This document shows positions 6,574 to 16,280 of a DNA stretch of 64,000 nt, one piece after another. Under the pieces are notes generated by a model. It did no database searches. It saw only the letters and a program-made list of their open reading frames with translations, and was not told the origin of the DNA. The first letter of the stretch is position 1, and each line of letters starts with the position of its first letter. Both the position numbers and the translations under genes were made by a program. This DNA comes from Lentzea sp. NEAU-D7 (GTDB lineage: Bacteria; Actinomycetota; Actinomycetes; Mycobacteriales; Pseudonocardiaceae): positions 188,735 to 252,734 of the forward strand of contig NZ_JAPJDL010000013.1 in the NCBI RefSeq assembly GCF_026242055.1. Reading direction: 5' to 3'.

Positions 6574-9399
6574 TCATTCTGCGGCGCAGAAGCGGAACGA
6601 CGTGAGCCGGAAGGAGCCGTGCAGGACCACCCGCAGGTCGTGGATCCCGGTCACCGGTGACGGCAGCTCCGCCGAGACGGTCCTCCACTCGTAACGGCCG
6701 CCGGTGGCCGGTACCGGGATCTCCGCCAGCACACCCTCGTCCGTCCTGAACTCCAGTCGTGCCAAGGGGTTCTCCGCGGCGATCTCCGCCTCGACCCGGA
6801 CGGTGCCGGACAGGTCGGTCCGCCCGAACCACAGGGTGGCCGGCCGGTCCGCGTCGGAAGGCGTCACCGCGTCACCGGTCACGCGCGTGGCGTCGACGAG
6901 GGTCGCGTTGTCGTGGTCGTCGAAGTCGGCGGCGCGCAGACGGCTGACGCCCGCGCGAGGTGAGGGAGCCGGTCCCACCACCGAGAGCGGGGCGGTGAGC
7001 ACGACGTCCCCGGCGGAACGGGCGACGAGGACCTCGTAGGCGCCGGGATCCACCGCGAAGGCACCGGTCACGACGTCCCAGTGGGCGAGCCGGTCCACGG
7101 GCAGCCGGAAGGACAGGATCCTGCTCTCGCCGGGCGCCAGCGCGACCTTGCGGAAGTCGGCGAGCCGCAGCTGCGGCGCCTCGTAACGGGCCTGCAGCGC
7201 GCGGACGTAGAGCTGGACGACCTCGCTGCCGGTCCTGCCGCCGGTGTTGGTCACCGTGACGGAGAGGTCGACGGCGCTGTCCGGGGTGGCGGTGTTCGAC
7301 GACAGGATCAGGTCGCGGTGGGCGAAACCGGTGTAGGACAGGCCGTGGCCGAACGGGTACAGCGGCGCGGCCCGGTGGTACTGGTAGGTCCAGCCCGCCT
7401 TGATGATGTCGTAGTCGAGCGGGTGCGGCAGCGCGTCGTCGCCCCGGTACCAGGTCTGCGGCAGGCGCCCGGCGGGATCCGCCTCGCCGAGCAGGACGGC
7501 GGCCAGCGCCCGGCCCGTCTCCTGCCCGCCGTGGGACGTCCACACCACGGCGGGCAGGTGCTCGTCCGCCCAGTCCAGGGCGTAGGGGTAGCTGCTCATC
7601 ACGACCAGCGCCGTGTCCGGGCGGACCTCCGCGACCGCGCGCAGCAGTGCGTCCTGCGCGGCCGGGAGCGCGATTCCCGCGCGGTCCTCGGTCTCCCGTC
7701 CGTGGATCAGCGGGTGGTTGCCGAGGACCACGACGGCGACGTCCGCCGACAGCGCGGCGGTCAGCGCCGCCGCCGTGCCGTCCCGCAGGACCTCGCGCTC
7801 CCAGCGTTCGGCGACGTCGGCGGTCTCCGCGGTGATGCTCACCCGGCCGTCGACGGGGTCGACGACGGCGTACCGGCCCGTGAGGACGTTCTGCAGCAGC
7901 ACCGAGTCCTCAACGGGCACGAGGCGGAACGTCTCGCGGACCTCCCAGCTCTTGATCCGCTCCTGGTCGGCGGCCAGCGAGGTGTCCTGGAGGCCGAGGT
8001 AGCGCCCGGACTCCACCGATCGCAGCGTCAGCACCCCGTCGCCCCAGTCGGTGACGTCGAACGCGGTCTTGCCCAGCAGCTCACCGCTCGTGCGCGAGCG
8101 CAGCGCGATCCGGTCCGAGCCGTCCGCGACGACCACCTCGCCGCCTTCGCCCAGGACGGACCGGAGTCCGTCCGCGACGGTCACCTGGTACGGAAGTGTG
8201 CCGCTGTACCAGTCCTCGCACACCATGTCGGCGAGCGGGCCGATCACGGCGATCCGCGCCACCTCGCTCGCGTCGAGCGGAAGCAGTCCTTCGTTGCGCA
8301 GCAGCACCACCGACTCGGTCGCGGACCGCAGCGCGAGGGCGCGGTGCTCGGCGCAGTCGACGACCTCGGGACCGATGGTGGCGTACGGGTCGAGATCGGG
8401 GTCGAACTCGCCGAGGCGGAAGCGGAGCTCCAGCTGACGGCGCACGGCCCGGTTCACGTCCTCCTCGCCGATCAGCCCGCGCTCCAGCGCCTCGCGGAGC
8501 CTGCCGATCGGGACGCCGCTGTCCTCGCCGTGGTCGGTGAAGCTGTCGATGCCCGCCTGCAGAGCGGCGGCGTGGGACTCGGCGTGGTCGTCGAAGTAGT
8601 GCTCCGGGTCCACGAGGTTGGACGGCGCCTCCGCGTCGCTGACCACGAACAGCTCGTGCCCCGTCGGCTCCGCCCAGCGGCGCAGTTCCGTCTCGATGAG
8701 CGGAGTGACGTGGCACGGGCGGCCGTTGACGAGGTTGTAGCCCGCCATGGCACCGGTGGCGGCGCCCGACGCGACCACGGGGCGGAAGGCCGCGAGGTCG
8801 TACTCCTGCAGCACGCGCGGGCGCAGGCCGGAGGAGGTGACGCAGCGGTCGTCCTCGTTGTTGTAGGCCAGGAAGTGCTTGAGCACCGGGGCCGCGCGCA
8901 GGTACCGGTGGTGGTCACCCGTGAGGCCGCGGCAGAACGCCGTGCCGATCCGCGCGGTGTGCAGCGGGTCCTCGGAGTAGCCCTCCTCGTTGCGGCCCCA
9001 GCGCGGGTCGCGCAGCAGGTTCAGCACCGGAGCCCACGCCTGCAGGCTGTTCCTGCCCGTGCCGACGGCGGCCGGGCGGTGGTAGTGGAACGCCCTCAGC
9101 TCGACCGAGGTGGCCTCGGCGACGCGGCGCACCAGCTCCTCGTCCCAGGTCGCCCCCAGCCCGACCGCCTGGGGGAAGACCGTGGCCTGCCCCAGCCACG
9201 CGACGCCGTGCAGTGCCTCCGAGCCGGTGCGGAACGCGGCCACGCCGAGGCGGGGCACGGCCGGCGAGTACTGGTGCAGCATCGCGATCCGCTCGTCGAG
9301 CGTGAGCCGCGCGAGGAGGTCGTCGACGCGCTTGCGCGTCTGCAGCGCGGGGTCGCGAAAAGGCAGCCGATCGACGGCGGGCACGGACTCGGAAACCAC
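6574..9399 (-). CDS. GH3 beta-glucosidase/beta-xylosidase with beta-trefoil-like insertion and CBM6-like tail
   Basis: 941 residues from a GTG at 9399 with GAGGGG 11 bases upstream; a more distal start would place both operators inside the gene. The GH3 N-terminal barrel (about 15-340) carries the nucleophile Asp near 255 in VVSDAEA. The C-terminal GH3 domain is interrupted near 420-510 by a segment with repeated RSRTSGELLG, ESGRYLGLQD and LTGRYAVVD motifs, like a beta-trefoil. A fibronectin-III-like domain follows, then a CBM6-like beta-sandwich (about 800-941). There is no signal peptide. It probably removes glucose or xylose from imported oligosaccharides. It heads the operon with CE7 and is divergent from the transporter. 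Confidence 0.88.
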   Translation of the reverse strand: MVSESVPAVDRLPFRDPALQTRKRVDDLLARLTLDERIAMLHQYSPAVPRLGVAAFRTGSEALHGVAWLGQATVFPQAVGLGATWDEELVRRVAEATSVELRAFHYHRPAAVGTGRNSLQAWAPVLNLLRDPRWGRNEEGYSEDPLHTARIGTAFCRGLTGDHHRYLRAAPVLKHFLAYNNEDDRCVTSSGLRPRVLQEYDLAAFRPVVASGAATGAMAGYNLVNGRPCHVTPLIETELRRWAEPTGHELFVVSDAEAPSNLVDPEHYFDDHAESHAAALQAGIDSFTDHGEDSGVPIGRLREALERGLIGEEDVNRAVRRQLELRFRLGEFDPDLDPYATIGPEVVDCAEHRALALRSATESVVLLRNEGLLPLDASEVARIAVIGPLADMVCEDWYSGTLPYQVTVADGLRSVLGEGGEVVVADGSDRIALRSRTSGELLGKTAFDVTDWGDGVLTLRSVESGRYLGLQDTSLAADQERIKSWEVRETFRLVPVEDSVLLQNVLTGRYAVVDPVDGRVSITAETADVAERWEREVLRDGTAAALTAALSADVAVVVLGNHPLIHGRETEDRAGIALPAAQDALLRAVAEVRPDTALVVMSSYPYALDWADEHLPAVVWTSHGGQETGRALAAVLLGEADPAGRLPQTWYRGDDALPHPLDYDIIKAGWTYQYHRAAPLYPFGHGLSYTGFAHRDLILSSNTATPDSAVDLSVTVTNTGGRTGSEVVQLYVRALQARYEAPQLRLADFRKVALAPGESRILSFRLPVDRLAHWDVVTGAFAVDPGAYEVLVARSAGDVVLTAPLSVVGPAPSPRAGVSRLRAADFDDHDNATLVDATRVTGDAVTPSDADRPATLWFGRTDLSGTVRVEAEIAAENPLARLEFRTDEGVLAEIPVPATGGRYEWRTVSAELPSPVTGIHDLRVVLHGSFRLTSFRFCAAE

Positions 9400-9427
9400 G
9401 TGGCAACCCCTCAGTTCGGAGCTAGCG

Positions 9428-9441
9428 TTGAAGCGTTTCGA
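9428..9441. promoter_or_regulatory. LacI-type operator TTGAAGCGTTTCGA
   Basis: Lies 28 bp upstream of the GH3 start in the divergent intergenic region. It matches the operator at 3531 in 12 of 14 positions, so it probably represses the GH3-CE7 operon. Confidence 0.65.
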
Positions 9442-9516
9442 CGTTGTCACGCAGAGGTTTCTGCTGTCAACGGTCTTGTCTGATGCGACCTGCGTCACTA
9501 ACCTCCCCGACATCTG

Positions 9517-9530
9517 TTTAAGCGCTTCGA
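9517..9530. promoter_or_regulatory. LacI-type operator TTTAAGCGCTTCGA
   Basis: Lies 29 bp before the ATG of the binding protein at 9560. The right half and centre equal those of the perfect site at 3531. With the site at 9428 it brackets the divergent promoter region. Confidence 0.65.
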
Positions 9531-9559
9531 CACTTCAACGGTGAAGGATCGGTTCCGCC

Positions 9560-11242
9560 ATGGGCAACGAGTTGAACCGCAGAAGCTTCCTGAACGCCGC
9601 CGTCTCGGCGGCAGGGCTCGTCGCGATGGGACCACTGCTGTCCGCCTGCGGAAGCGGCCCGGCGCAGCGGGCCGGAGTCGGTTCGGAAGCCGCTCTCAAG
9701 GCCGTGTTACCGGCCTACGTGCCGAACACGTCGATCAAACCGGACATCCCGTCCGTCGCGGGCGGCCCCGACGTGATGACGAGCCCCGGTTTCCTCAGCT
9801 ACCCGGCGAACCGGGTCGCCACGGTGTCCGGCGTCCCGGGCAAGGGCGGGAAGTACTCGGCGGTCACGCCGCTGTGGGGCACCATCCCGCCCGCCGACAA
9901 CGCGTTCTACGCGGCCATGAACAAGGCCCTGGGTGTCCAGCTGGAGATGAAGCCGGCGGACGGCAACAACTACAACACCATCATCCCGACGATGACCGCC
10001 TCGAAGCGGCTGCCGGACTGGATCCAGCTGCCGACCTGGTGGAACTCCCAGATGAACGTCGGCGGGCTGGTGGGGAACCAGCTCGCGGACCTGACGCCCC
10101 ACCTGTCCGGCGACAACATCAAGAAGTACCCCAACCTCGCGGCCATCCCGACCGCCGCGTGGCGCACCGGCGCCTGGGGCGAGAAGCTCTACGGGATTCC
10201 CTCCCACGCCACCGGTTTCCAGATCGCGGGGACGCTCTACTACCGCCGCGACATCTTCGACGCCAAGGGCATCACCGCCGACCAGGTGAAGTCCGCCGAC
10301 GACCTGATGAGGCTCGGCAAGGAGCTGACCGACGCCAAGAGCGGCGTGTGGGCGTTCGACGACGTCTACCGCTACCTCTACACCTCCTTCGGCGCACCGC
10401 TGAAGTGGCGGGTGGACAACGGGAAGCTGGTCCACCTGTACGAGACCGAGGAGTTCTACGCGGCGCTCGACTGGAACAACCGGCTCGCGACGTCCGGGTA
10501 CGTGCACCCCGACGCGCTGGCGGGCGACAACGCCAACGGCAACACGCGGTTCTACGGCGGGAAGACGCTCATCTCCAGCAGTGGCACGGGAACGTGGAAC
10601 CTCGCCGACCTGCAGTCCGGCAGGGCCGCCGACCCGAACTACCGGCGCGGGGCGTTCAACATCATCGCCGCCGACGGCAAGAGCACGCCGCGCGTCGACA
10701 TGGGCGCGGGCGCCAGCATCATGAGCTACCTCAACATCAACCTCAAGCCCGAGCAGATCGAGGAGTGCCTGGCCGTCGCGAACTACCTCGCGGCCCCGTA
10801 CGGCTCCGCCGAGTTCACGATGGTCAACTTCGGCGTCGAGGGCACCCACTTCACGATGGTCGACGGCGTGCCGACGGCCACCGAGGCCGGCAAGAAGGAG
10901 GTCCAGGCGCAGACCTACCCGTTCCTGGCCGCGCCCGCTGCGGTGGTCAACAGCCCCGGCGTCGACTTCGTCACCCAGGACTACTGCGCCTGGCAGGCCG
11001 CCAACGTGAAGGCACTGGCCAAGCCGGTCTTCTGGAACATGAACATCAGCATGCCCCAGGCGCAGGCCACCGCGGACGCCGCGCAGCAGGTCGAGGACGC
11101 GATGAGGGACTGCATCCACGGCAAGAAGTCGGTGGCCGAGGTGAAGGACGCCGTGGCGAGCTGGAAGAGCAGCGGTGGCGGGGACAAGCTCATCCAGTGG
11201 ACCGATGAGAACGTCCTGCAGAAGCACGGCACCGGGCAGTGA
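9560..11242 (+). CDS. ABC transporter oligosaccharide-binding lipoprotein (LplA-like)
   Basis: 560 residues. The N-terminus combines a twin-arginine motif (NRRSFLNAA) with a lipobox (LLSAC near residue 31), so it is probably Tat-exported and lipid-anchored. The long solute-binding fold, at about 560 residues, is typical of the LplA-type proteins that pair with LplB/LplC permeases and bind oligosaccharides. Its stop overlaps the first permease start (GTGA at 11239-11242). From its context the ligand is likely a xyloglucan- or xylan-derived oligosaccharide. It is first in a long operon under the operator at 9517. Confidence 0.85.
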   Translation: MGNELNRRSFLNAAVSAAGLVAMGPLLSACGSGPAQRAGVGSEAALKAVLPAYVPNTSIKPDIPSVAGGPDVMTSPGFLSYPANRVATVSGVPGKGGKYSAVTPLWGTIPPADNAFYAAMNKALGVQLEMKPADGNNYNTIIPTMTASKRLPDWIQLPTWWNSQMNVGGLVGNQLADLTPHLSGDNIKKYPNLAAIPTAAWRTGAWGEKLYGIPSHATGFQIAGTLYYRRDIFDAKGITADQVKSADDLMRLGKELTDAKSGVWAFDDVYRYLYTSFGAPLKWRVDNGKLVHLYETEEFYAALDWNNRLATSGYVHPDALAGDNANGNTRFYGGKTLISSSGTGTWNLADLQSGRAADPNYRRGAFNIIAADGKSTPRVDMGAGASIMSYLNINLKPEQIEECLAVANYLAAPYGSAEFTMVNFGVEGTHFTMVDGVPTATEAGKKEVQAQTYPFLAAPAAVVNSPGVDFVTQDYCAWQAANVKALAKPVFWNMNISMPQAQATADAAQQVEDAMRDCIHGKKSVAEVKDAVASWKSSGGGDKLIQWTDENVLQKHGTGQ

Positions 11243-12195
11243 CCACGGCGACCCCGACGCGGCCGGACAGGGGGACGCGACCGGCGCGACCGCACTGGCG
11301 GGTGAGGTTGCGCCGCGACCGGTCGCTGATCCTGATGACGCTGCCCGCTGTCGTGCTGCTGCTGGTCTTCAACTACGTCCCGCTGTTCGGGCTCGTCACC
11401 GCGTTCCAGGAGTACGACCCGCTGGCCGGGATCTGGTACAGCACGTGGGCGGGTCTCGACCAGTTCCAGCGGCTGTTCGGCGACGCGAACTTCTGGAACG
11501 CGGTGCAGAACACGCTGTACCTGAGCTTCGTCCAGCTCGTCCTGTTCTTCCCGGTGCCGATCGCGCTGGCGCTGCTGCTCAACTCCGTGCTGTCCCAACG
11601 GGTGCGCAACTTCATCCAGTCGGTCGTCTACCTGCCGCACTTCTTCTCGTGGGTGCTGGCCATCACGATCTTCCAGCAGATGCTCGGCGGCGCGGGCGCG
11701 CTCAACCACTTCCTGCGCAACAACGACATCGGTACCTGGGACGTCATGACGAACCCGGACACCTTCGCGTTGCTGGTCTCCGCCCAGGTGGTCTGGAAGG
11801 AGGCGGGCTGGGGGATCATCGTGTTCCTGGCCGCGCTCGCCGCCGTCAACACCGACCTCTACGAGGCCGCGGCGGCGGACGGCGCCGGACGGTGGCGGCG
11901 GCTGTGGCACATCACCCTGCCCGGCCTGCGCGGCGTGATCGTGCTGATGCTGGTGCTGCGCCTGGGAAACGCGCTGACCGTCGGGTTCGAGCAGTTCCTG
12001 ATCCAGCGCAACGCCGTGGGCTACGACACCGCGGACGTGCTGGACACCTTCTCGTTCTACTACGGCATCGCGACCGGTGACTACAGCTACGGCGCGGCGG
12101 CGGGTCTGTTCAAGAGCGTGATCTCGCTGCTGCTCATCTGGGGTGCGAACAAGCTGGCGCACGCCTTCGGCGAAGACGGGTTGTACCGGAGATGA
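11239..12195 (+). CDS. ABC transporter permease (LplB-like)
   Basis: 318 residues with six predicted membrane spans. The EAA-type loop (DLYEAAAADGAGRWRRLWHI, about residues 210-230) contacts the ATPase. It is one half of the heterodimeric channel for the binding protein at 9560. Start and stop overlap both neighbours by 4 bases, so translation is coupled. No ATP-binding gene lies in this operon. Confidence 0.9.
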   Translation: MTTATPTRPDRGTRPARPHWRVRLRRDRSLILMTLPAVVLLLVFNYVPLFGLVTAFQEYDPLAGIWYSTWAGLDQFQRLFGDANFWNAVQNTLYLSFVQLVLFFPVPIALALLLNSVLSQRVRNFIQSVVYLPHFFSWVLAITIFQQMLGGAGALNHFLRNNDIGTWDVMTNPDTFALLVSAQVVWKEAGWGIIVFLAALAAVNTDLYEAAAADGAGRWRRLWHITLPGLRGVIVLMLVLRLGNALTVGFEQFLIQRNAVGYDTADVLDTFSFYYGIATGDYSYGAAAGLFKSVISLLLIWGANKLAHAFGEDGLYRR

Positions 12196-13169
12196 CCGAC
12201 ATGCTCACGATCGAACGCATGCGCGAGGTCGCGGAAGCTCCCGCGCCGCGGCCGGTGCGCAGGAGGAAGCGGAACACGCGGCCGGCGTGGGAGGAACCGC
12301 CGACGGTCGCCGGCGAGGCGGTCAAGGGCCTCACCCTCGGCGGCGTGCTGCTGGTGATGCTGGTGCCGTTGTGGATCATCGTGGTGACCAGCCTGTCCAC
12401 CCAGGGCGCGGTGACCCGCGCCGGGGGGCTCGTGATCTGGCCCGACGGACTGACGTTCGAGGCCTACCGGGTGATGCTGGAGGACACCACGGTGCGCACC
12501 GCGCTGCTGGTGAGCCTCGGCATCACCGCGGCTGGCACCGTCGTGTCGATGGTGGTCTCGGTCATGTGCGCCTACGGCCTGTCGCGGTCGCGCTCGTTCG
12601 CGCACCGCTTCCTGCTGACCCTGTTGATCGTCACCATGTTCGTCAACGGCGGCCTGATCCCGACCTTCCTGGTCGTGACGGGGCTGGGCGGCTACGGCCA
12701 GTGGTGGTCGCTGATCCTGCCGAGCGCGATCTCCGTCTTCAACATCCTCATCCTGCGGTCGTTCTACTCGAGCACCTCGGCCGACCTGATCGAGGCCGCG
12801 CGGATCGACGGCGCGGGGGACTGGCGGATCCTGTGGTCGATCGTGCTGCCGACCTCGCGCGCGGTGACCGCGGTGATGGCGCTCTTCTACGGCGTCGGCT
12901 ACTGGAACTCGTTCTTCAACGTCATGCTGTACATGCCGACGGACAGCGAGAAGTGGCCGCTGCAGTACGTGCTGTACACGTACGTCAACCGGGGCAACGG
13001 CATGCCGGGCTCGGTCAACTCCGGCTTCGGCACGGCGTTCTCCCAGACGGCGCCGCTGTCGCTGCAGATGGCCGTCGTGGTGCTGACGCTCGTGCCGCTG
13101 CTCATCGTTTACCCGTTCGTGCAGAAGCACTTCCGCACGGGCGTCCTGACCGGCGCGATCAAGGGCTGA
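12192..13169 (+). CDS. ABC transporter permease (LplC-like)
   Basis: 325 residues. A hydrophilic, Arg/Pro-rich N-terminus of about 50 residues is followed by six membrane spans and an EAA loop (DLIEAARIDGAGDWRIL). It is the second permease of the importer and overlaps the first by ATGA at 12192. A shared MsiK-type ATPase encoded elsewhere probably energises it. The next gene, a LacI regulator, starts 6 bp after the stop. Confidence 0.9.
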   Translation: MTDMLTIERMREVAEAPAPRPVRRRKRNTRPAWEEPPTVAGEAVKGLTLGGVLLVMLVPLWIIVVTSLSTQGAVTRAGGLVIWPDGLTFEAYRVMLEDTTVRTALLVSLGITAAGTVVSMVVSVMCAYGLSRSRSFAHRFLLTLLIVTMFVNGGLIPTFLVVTGLGGYGQWWSLILPSAISVFNILILRSFYSSTSADLIEAARIDGAGDWRILWSIVLPTSRAVTAVMALFYGVGYWNSFFNVMLYMPTDSEKWPLQYVLYTYVNRGNGMPGSVNSGFGTAFSQTAPLSLQMAVVVLTLVPLLIVYPFVQKHFRTGVLTGAIKG

Positions 13170-13175
13170 ACATCC

Positions 13176-14204
13176 ATGGTGACCATTGCCGACGTGGCCA
13201 GGCACGCGGGCGTGTCGTCCAGCACGGTCAGCTACGTGCTCAGCGGCAAGCGCGCGATCTCCGAGGAGACCCGCCGCCGGGTGCGCACCGCGGTGCGGGA
13301 GCTCGGGTACCACCCCAACGCCGGTGCGCGGGCGCTGGCCGCGCGGCGGTCGCACATCATCGCGCTGATGGTGCCGTTGCGCACCGACGTCTACGTCCCG
13401 GTGATGATGGAGATCGCGATCGCGGTGACCACGGCGGCCCGCCAGCACGGGTACGACGTCCTGCTGATCACCAACGACGAGGGGCCGGACGGGGTCCGCA
13501 GGATCGCCGCCAGCGGTCTGGCGGACGGTCTGATCCTGATGGACGTCGAGCTGGACGACGAACGCATCCCGGTGCTGCGCGCGCAGGGCACCCAGGCCAC
13601 GCTGATCGGGCTGGCCGACGACGCCCGCGGAGTGTCCTGCGTGGACCACGACTTCGTCGCGGCCGGCGCGTTGTGCGCGGACCACCTCGCCGATCTCGGC
13701 CACCGCGAGATCGCGTTCATCGGCTACGGGTCCGGGGTCTACCACCGGCACGCGGGCTACGCCGAGCGCACGCTCGCCGGGTTCCGCGACAGGGCCGGGC
13801 AGCGCGGTCTGCGCTTCCTGCACCGGACCTGCGAGGGCACCTACGAGAGCACGGCGGGCGCGCTCGCCCGCGTGCTCGCCGACCGTCCCGGCACCACCGG
13901 GTTCGTGGTGCAGAACGAGGGCGCGATCGGGCCGTTGCTCACCCTGCTGCGCACCAGCGGGCGGACGGTCCCCGAGGACGTCTCGGTGATCGCGCTCTGC
14001 CAGGACCAGCTCGCCGAGCAGTTCGCGCCGAGGCTCACGGCGGTGACCGGGTCCGCGCAGGAGCTCGGCCGGGTCGCCGTGGAACAGATCATGGGCAGGC
14101 TCGCCGCGGCGGGCGACGGCGGCCGTCCGGACGACGACCGGGCTCTGCTCATCCCGACGCTGACCGTGCGCGAGAGCACGGGACCCGCGCCGCTGCTGCC
14201 CTGA
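13176..14204 (+). CDS. LacI-family transcriptional repressor within the transporter-hydrolase operon
   Basis: 342 residues, starting with the HTH (TIADVARHAGVSSSTVSYVL) and hinge (LGYHPNAGARALA), then the LacI effector domain. It lies 6 bp after the LplC-like permease and is probably co-transcribed with it, a common layout for a local repressor that also limits its own synthesis. It is the best candidate to bind the operators at 9428 and 9517. GTG at 13179 is an alternative start. Its HTH closely matches the regulators at 2371 and 3585. Confidence 0.88.
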   Translation: MVTIADVARHAGVSSSTVSYVLSGKRAISEETRRRVRTAVRELGYHPNAGARALAARRSHIIALMVPLRTDVYVPVMMEIAIAVTTAARQHGYDVLLITNDEGPDGVRRIAASGLADGLILMDVELDDERIPVLRAQGTQATLIGLADDARGVSCVDHDFVAAGALCADHLADLGHREIAFIGYGSGVYHRHAGYAERTLAGFRDRAGQRGLRFLHRTCEGTYESTAGALARVLADRPGTTGFVVQNEGAIGPLLTLLRTSGRTVPEDVSVIALCQDQLAEQFAPRLTAVTGSAQELGRVAVEQIMGRLAAAGDGGRPDDDRALLIPTLTVRESTGPAPLLP

Positions 14205-14243
14205 CCTTCTCCGCACTAATCCAGGAACGTGAGGAGCTTCCGC

Positions 14244-16280
14244 ATGCCCCAGTACTTCCGAGACCTCGGCACCGCGCTCGAATGGCGGGCCAGGGGCGAG
14301 ACGCTCCGAGTCGAGGCGTGGGGTTCCGACGGGGTCCGCGTGCGCGCCACCCCCGGCGGTCCGCTGCTCGACGACCTCCCCGGCGCGTTGCTCGGCACGC
14401 CCCCGGAAGGCGGCCCGGTGGAGGTCAAGATCTCCGAGCACCACGCCACGCTCGTCCACGGCGCGCTCACCGTCCGGATCGACGCCGGCACCGAAGGCGC
14501 CCTGACCCCGGAACTGGGGGCCTCCGCGGGCAGGCTGACGTTCAGCAGGACCGAGGACGGCTCCGAGCTCCTCGCCGAGGAGGCGCCCCACTTCTGGTGG
14601 CCGGGGCCGCGGCTCGCCACCGCGACGGGCAACGGGCACCACCGCCTGGAGCAGCGTTTTCGCGCCTACCCGGGAGAACGGCTCTACGGCCTCGGCCAGC
14701 ACACCCACGGCATGCTCGACCAGAAGGGCGCGGTCGTCGACCTCGTCCAGCGCAACGCCGAGGTCACCATCCCGCTGCTGGTCTCCGACCGCGGCTACGG
14801 CCTGCTGTGGAACTCGCCCGCGATCGGGCGGGTGGAGCTCGCGGAGACCGGCACGCGCTGGGTGTCCGACAGCGCCCGCCAGATCGACTACTGGGTCACC
14901 GCGGGCAAGCCCGCCGACGTGCTGCGGCGCTACGCGGACGTCACGGGGCACTCGCCGGAGCTTCCCGAGTGGGCGTCGGGCTTCTGGCAGTGCAAGCTGC
15001 GCTACCGCACCCAGGAGGAACTGCTGGAGGTCGCCCGCGAGTACCGGCGGCGCGGGCTGCCGCTGTCCGTCATCGTCTGCGACTTCTTCCACTGGACCCA
15101 CCTCGGTGAGTGGAAGTTCGACCCCGCCGAGTGGCCCGACCCCGCGGCGATGGTCCGCGAGCTGGAGGAGATGGGCGTCAAGCCGATGGTCTCGGTCTGG
15201 CCCTCGGTCAGCCCGGCCAGCGAGAACTACCACCCCATGCTGAACCAGGGCCTGTTCGTCGGCACCGAGTTCGGGCCGATGGCGCACGCCGACTGGCCGG
15301 ACAAGGGGCTCGGCGCCTACTCCGCCCAGGTCGCCTTCTACGACGCCACCAACCCCGAGGCGCGCGAGTACGTCTGGGAACGGATCCGGCGCGGCTACCA
15401 CGACCTCGGCATCTCCGTGTACTGGCTGGACGCGGGCGAGCCCGAGCTCAAACCGGGCCACCAGTACAACCTGCGCTACCACGCGGGTCCCGGCCTGGAG
15501 GTCGGCAACCTCTACCCGCGCGAGAACGCCAGGACCGTCCACGACGGACTGCGCGCGGCGGGGGAGACCGAGATCATCTCGCTCAACCGCTCCTCGTGGG
15601 CGGGCGCGCAGAGGTACGGCGCCGCGCTGTGGTCCGGTGACATCGGCACGGACTTCGCCACGCTGCGCACCCAGATCAAGGCCGGGCTGAACGTGATGAT
15701 GTCCGGCATCCCCTGGTGGACGACCGACATCGGCGGCTTCCACGGCGGCGACCCGGACGACCCCGCCTACCGCGAGGTCCTCGTGCGCTGGTTCCAGTAC
15801 GGCGCCTTCTGCCCGCTGTTCCGCCTGCACGGGTTCCGCGGCGACGAGCAGGTGCTGGAGCCCGCGATGACCGGGCTCGCCAACGAGGTCTGGTCCTACG
15901 GCGAGCAGGCGTACGAGATCCTCGCCGCGCACCTCCGGCTGCGTGAACGCCTGCGCCCCTACGTCATGGAGCAGATGCGCACGGCCTCCGAGACCGGTGT
16001 CCCGCCGATGCGGCCGGTGTTCCTGGAGTTCCCGGACGACCCGGCGGCGTGGCGGGTCGAGGACGCGTTCCTGCTCGGCCCCGACCTGCTCGTGGCCCCG
16101 ATCACCGAGGCGGGCGCCCGCGAGCGCGACGTCCACCTGCCCGCCGGGGCGCGGTGGACCGACGCGTGGACCGGCGAGGAGCACGACGGCGGGCGCACGG
16201 TCACCGTCGCGGCCCCGCTCGACCGCATCCCGCTGTTCCTGCGCGACGGCGCCCGCCTGCCCGTGCGGGAGGAGGCGTGA
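14244..16280 (+). CDS. GH31 alpha-xylosidase
   Basis: 678 residues from the ATG at 14244, with GAGGAG 7 bases upstream. There is no signal peptide, so it is cytosolic. After an N-terminal beta-sandwich, the GH31 barrel shows the nucleophile Asp near 396 in YWLDAGEPE and the acid/base Asp near 466 in LWSGDIGTDF. The YicI-like WLDAGEPE form favours alpha-xylosidase over alpha-glucosidase. It would take alpha-1,6-xylose from the non-reducing end of xyloglucan oligosaccharides. Its stop overlaps the GH42 start. Confidence 0.85.
   Translation: MPQYFRDLGTALEWRARGETLRVEAWGSDGVRVRATPGGPLLDDLPGALLGTPPEGGPVEVKISEHHATLVHGALTVRIDAGTEGALTPELGASAGRLTFSRTEDGSELLAEEAPHFWWPGPRLATATGNGHHRLEQRFRAYPGERLYGLGQHTHGMLDQKGAVVDLVQRNAEVTIPLLVSDRGYGLLWNSPAIGRVELAETGTRWVSDSARQIDYWVTAGKPADVLRRYADVTGHSPELPEWASGFWQCKLRYRTQEELLEVAREYRRRGLPLSVIVCDFFHWTHLGEWKFDPAEWPDPAAMVRELEEMGVKPMVSVWPSVSPASENYHPMLNQGLFVGTEFGPMAHADWPDKGLGAYSAQVAFYDATNPEAREYVWERIRRGYHDLGISVYWLDAGEPELKPGHQYNLRYHAGPGLEVGNLYPRENARTVHDGLRAAGETEIISLNRSSWAGAQRYGAALWSGDIGTDFATLRTQIKAGLNVMMSGIPWWTTDIGGFHGGDPDDPAYREVLVRWFQYGAFCPLFRLHGFRGDEQVLEPAMTGLANEVWSYGEQAYEILAAHLRLRERLRPYVMEQMRTASETGVPPMRPVFLEFPDDPAAWRVEDAFLLGPDLLVAPITEAGARERDVHLPAGARWTDAWTGEEHDGGRTVTVAAPLDRIPLFLRDGARLPVREEA

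Noticed and set aside
12087..16184. 1365-codon open frame on the minus strand
   Set aside because: It lies opposite the LplC, LacI and GH31 genes, has no recognisable domain and a low-complexity Arg/Gly/His composition; it is a GC-rich shadow.
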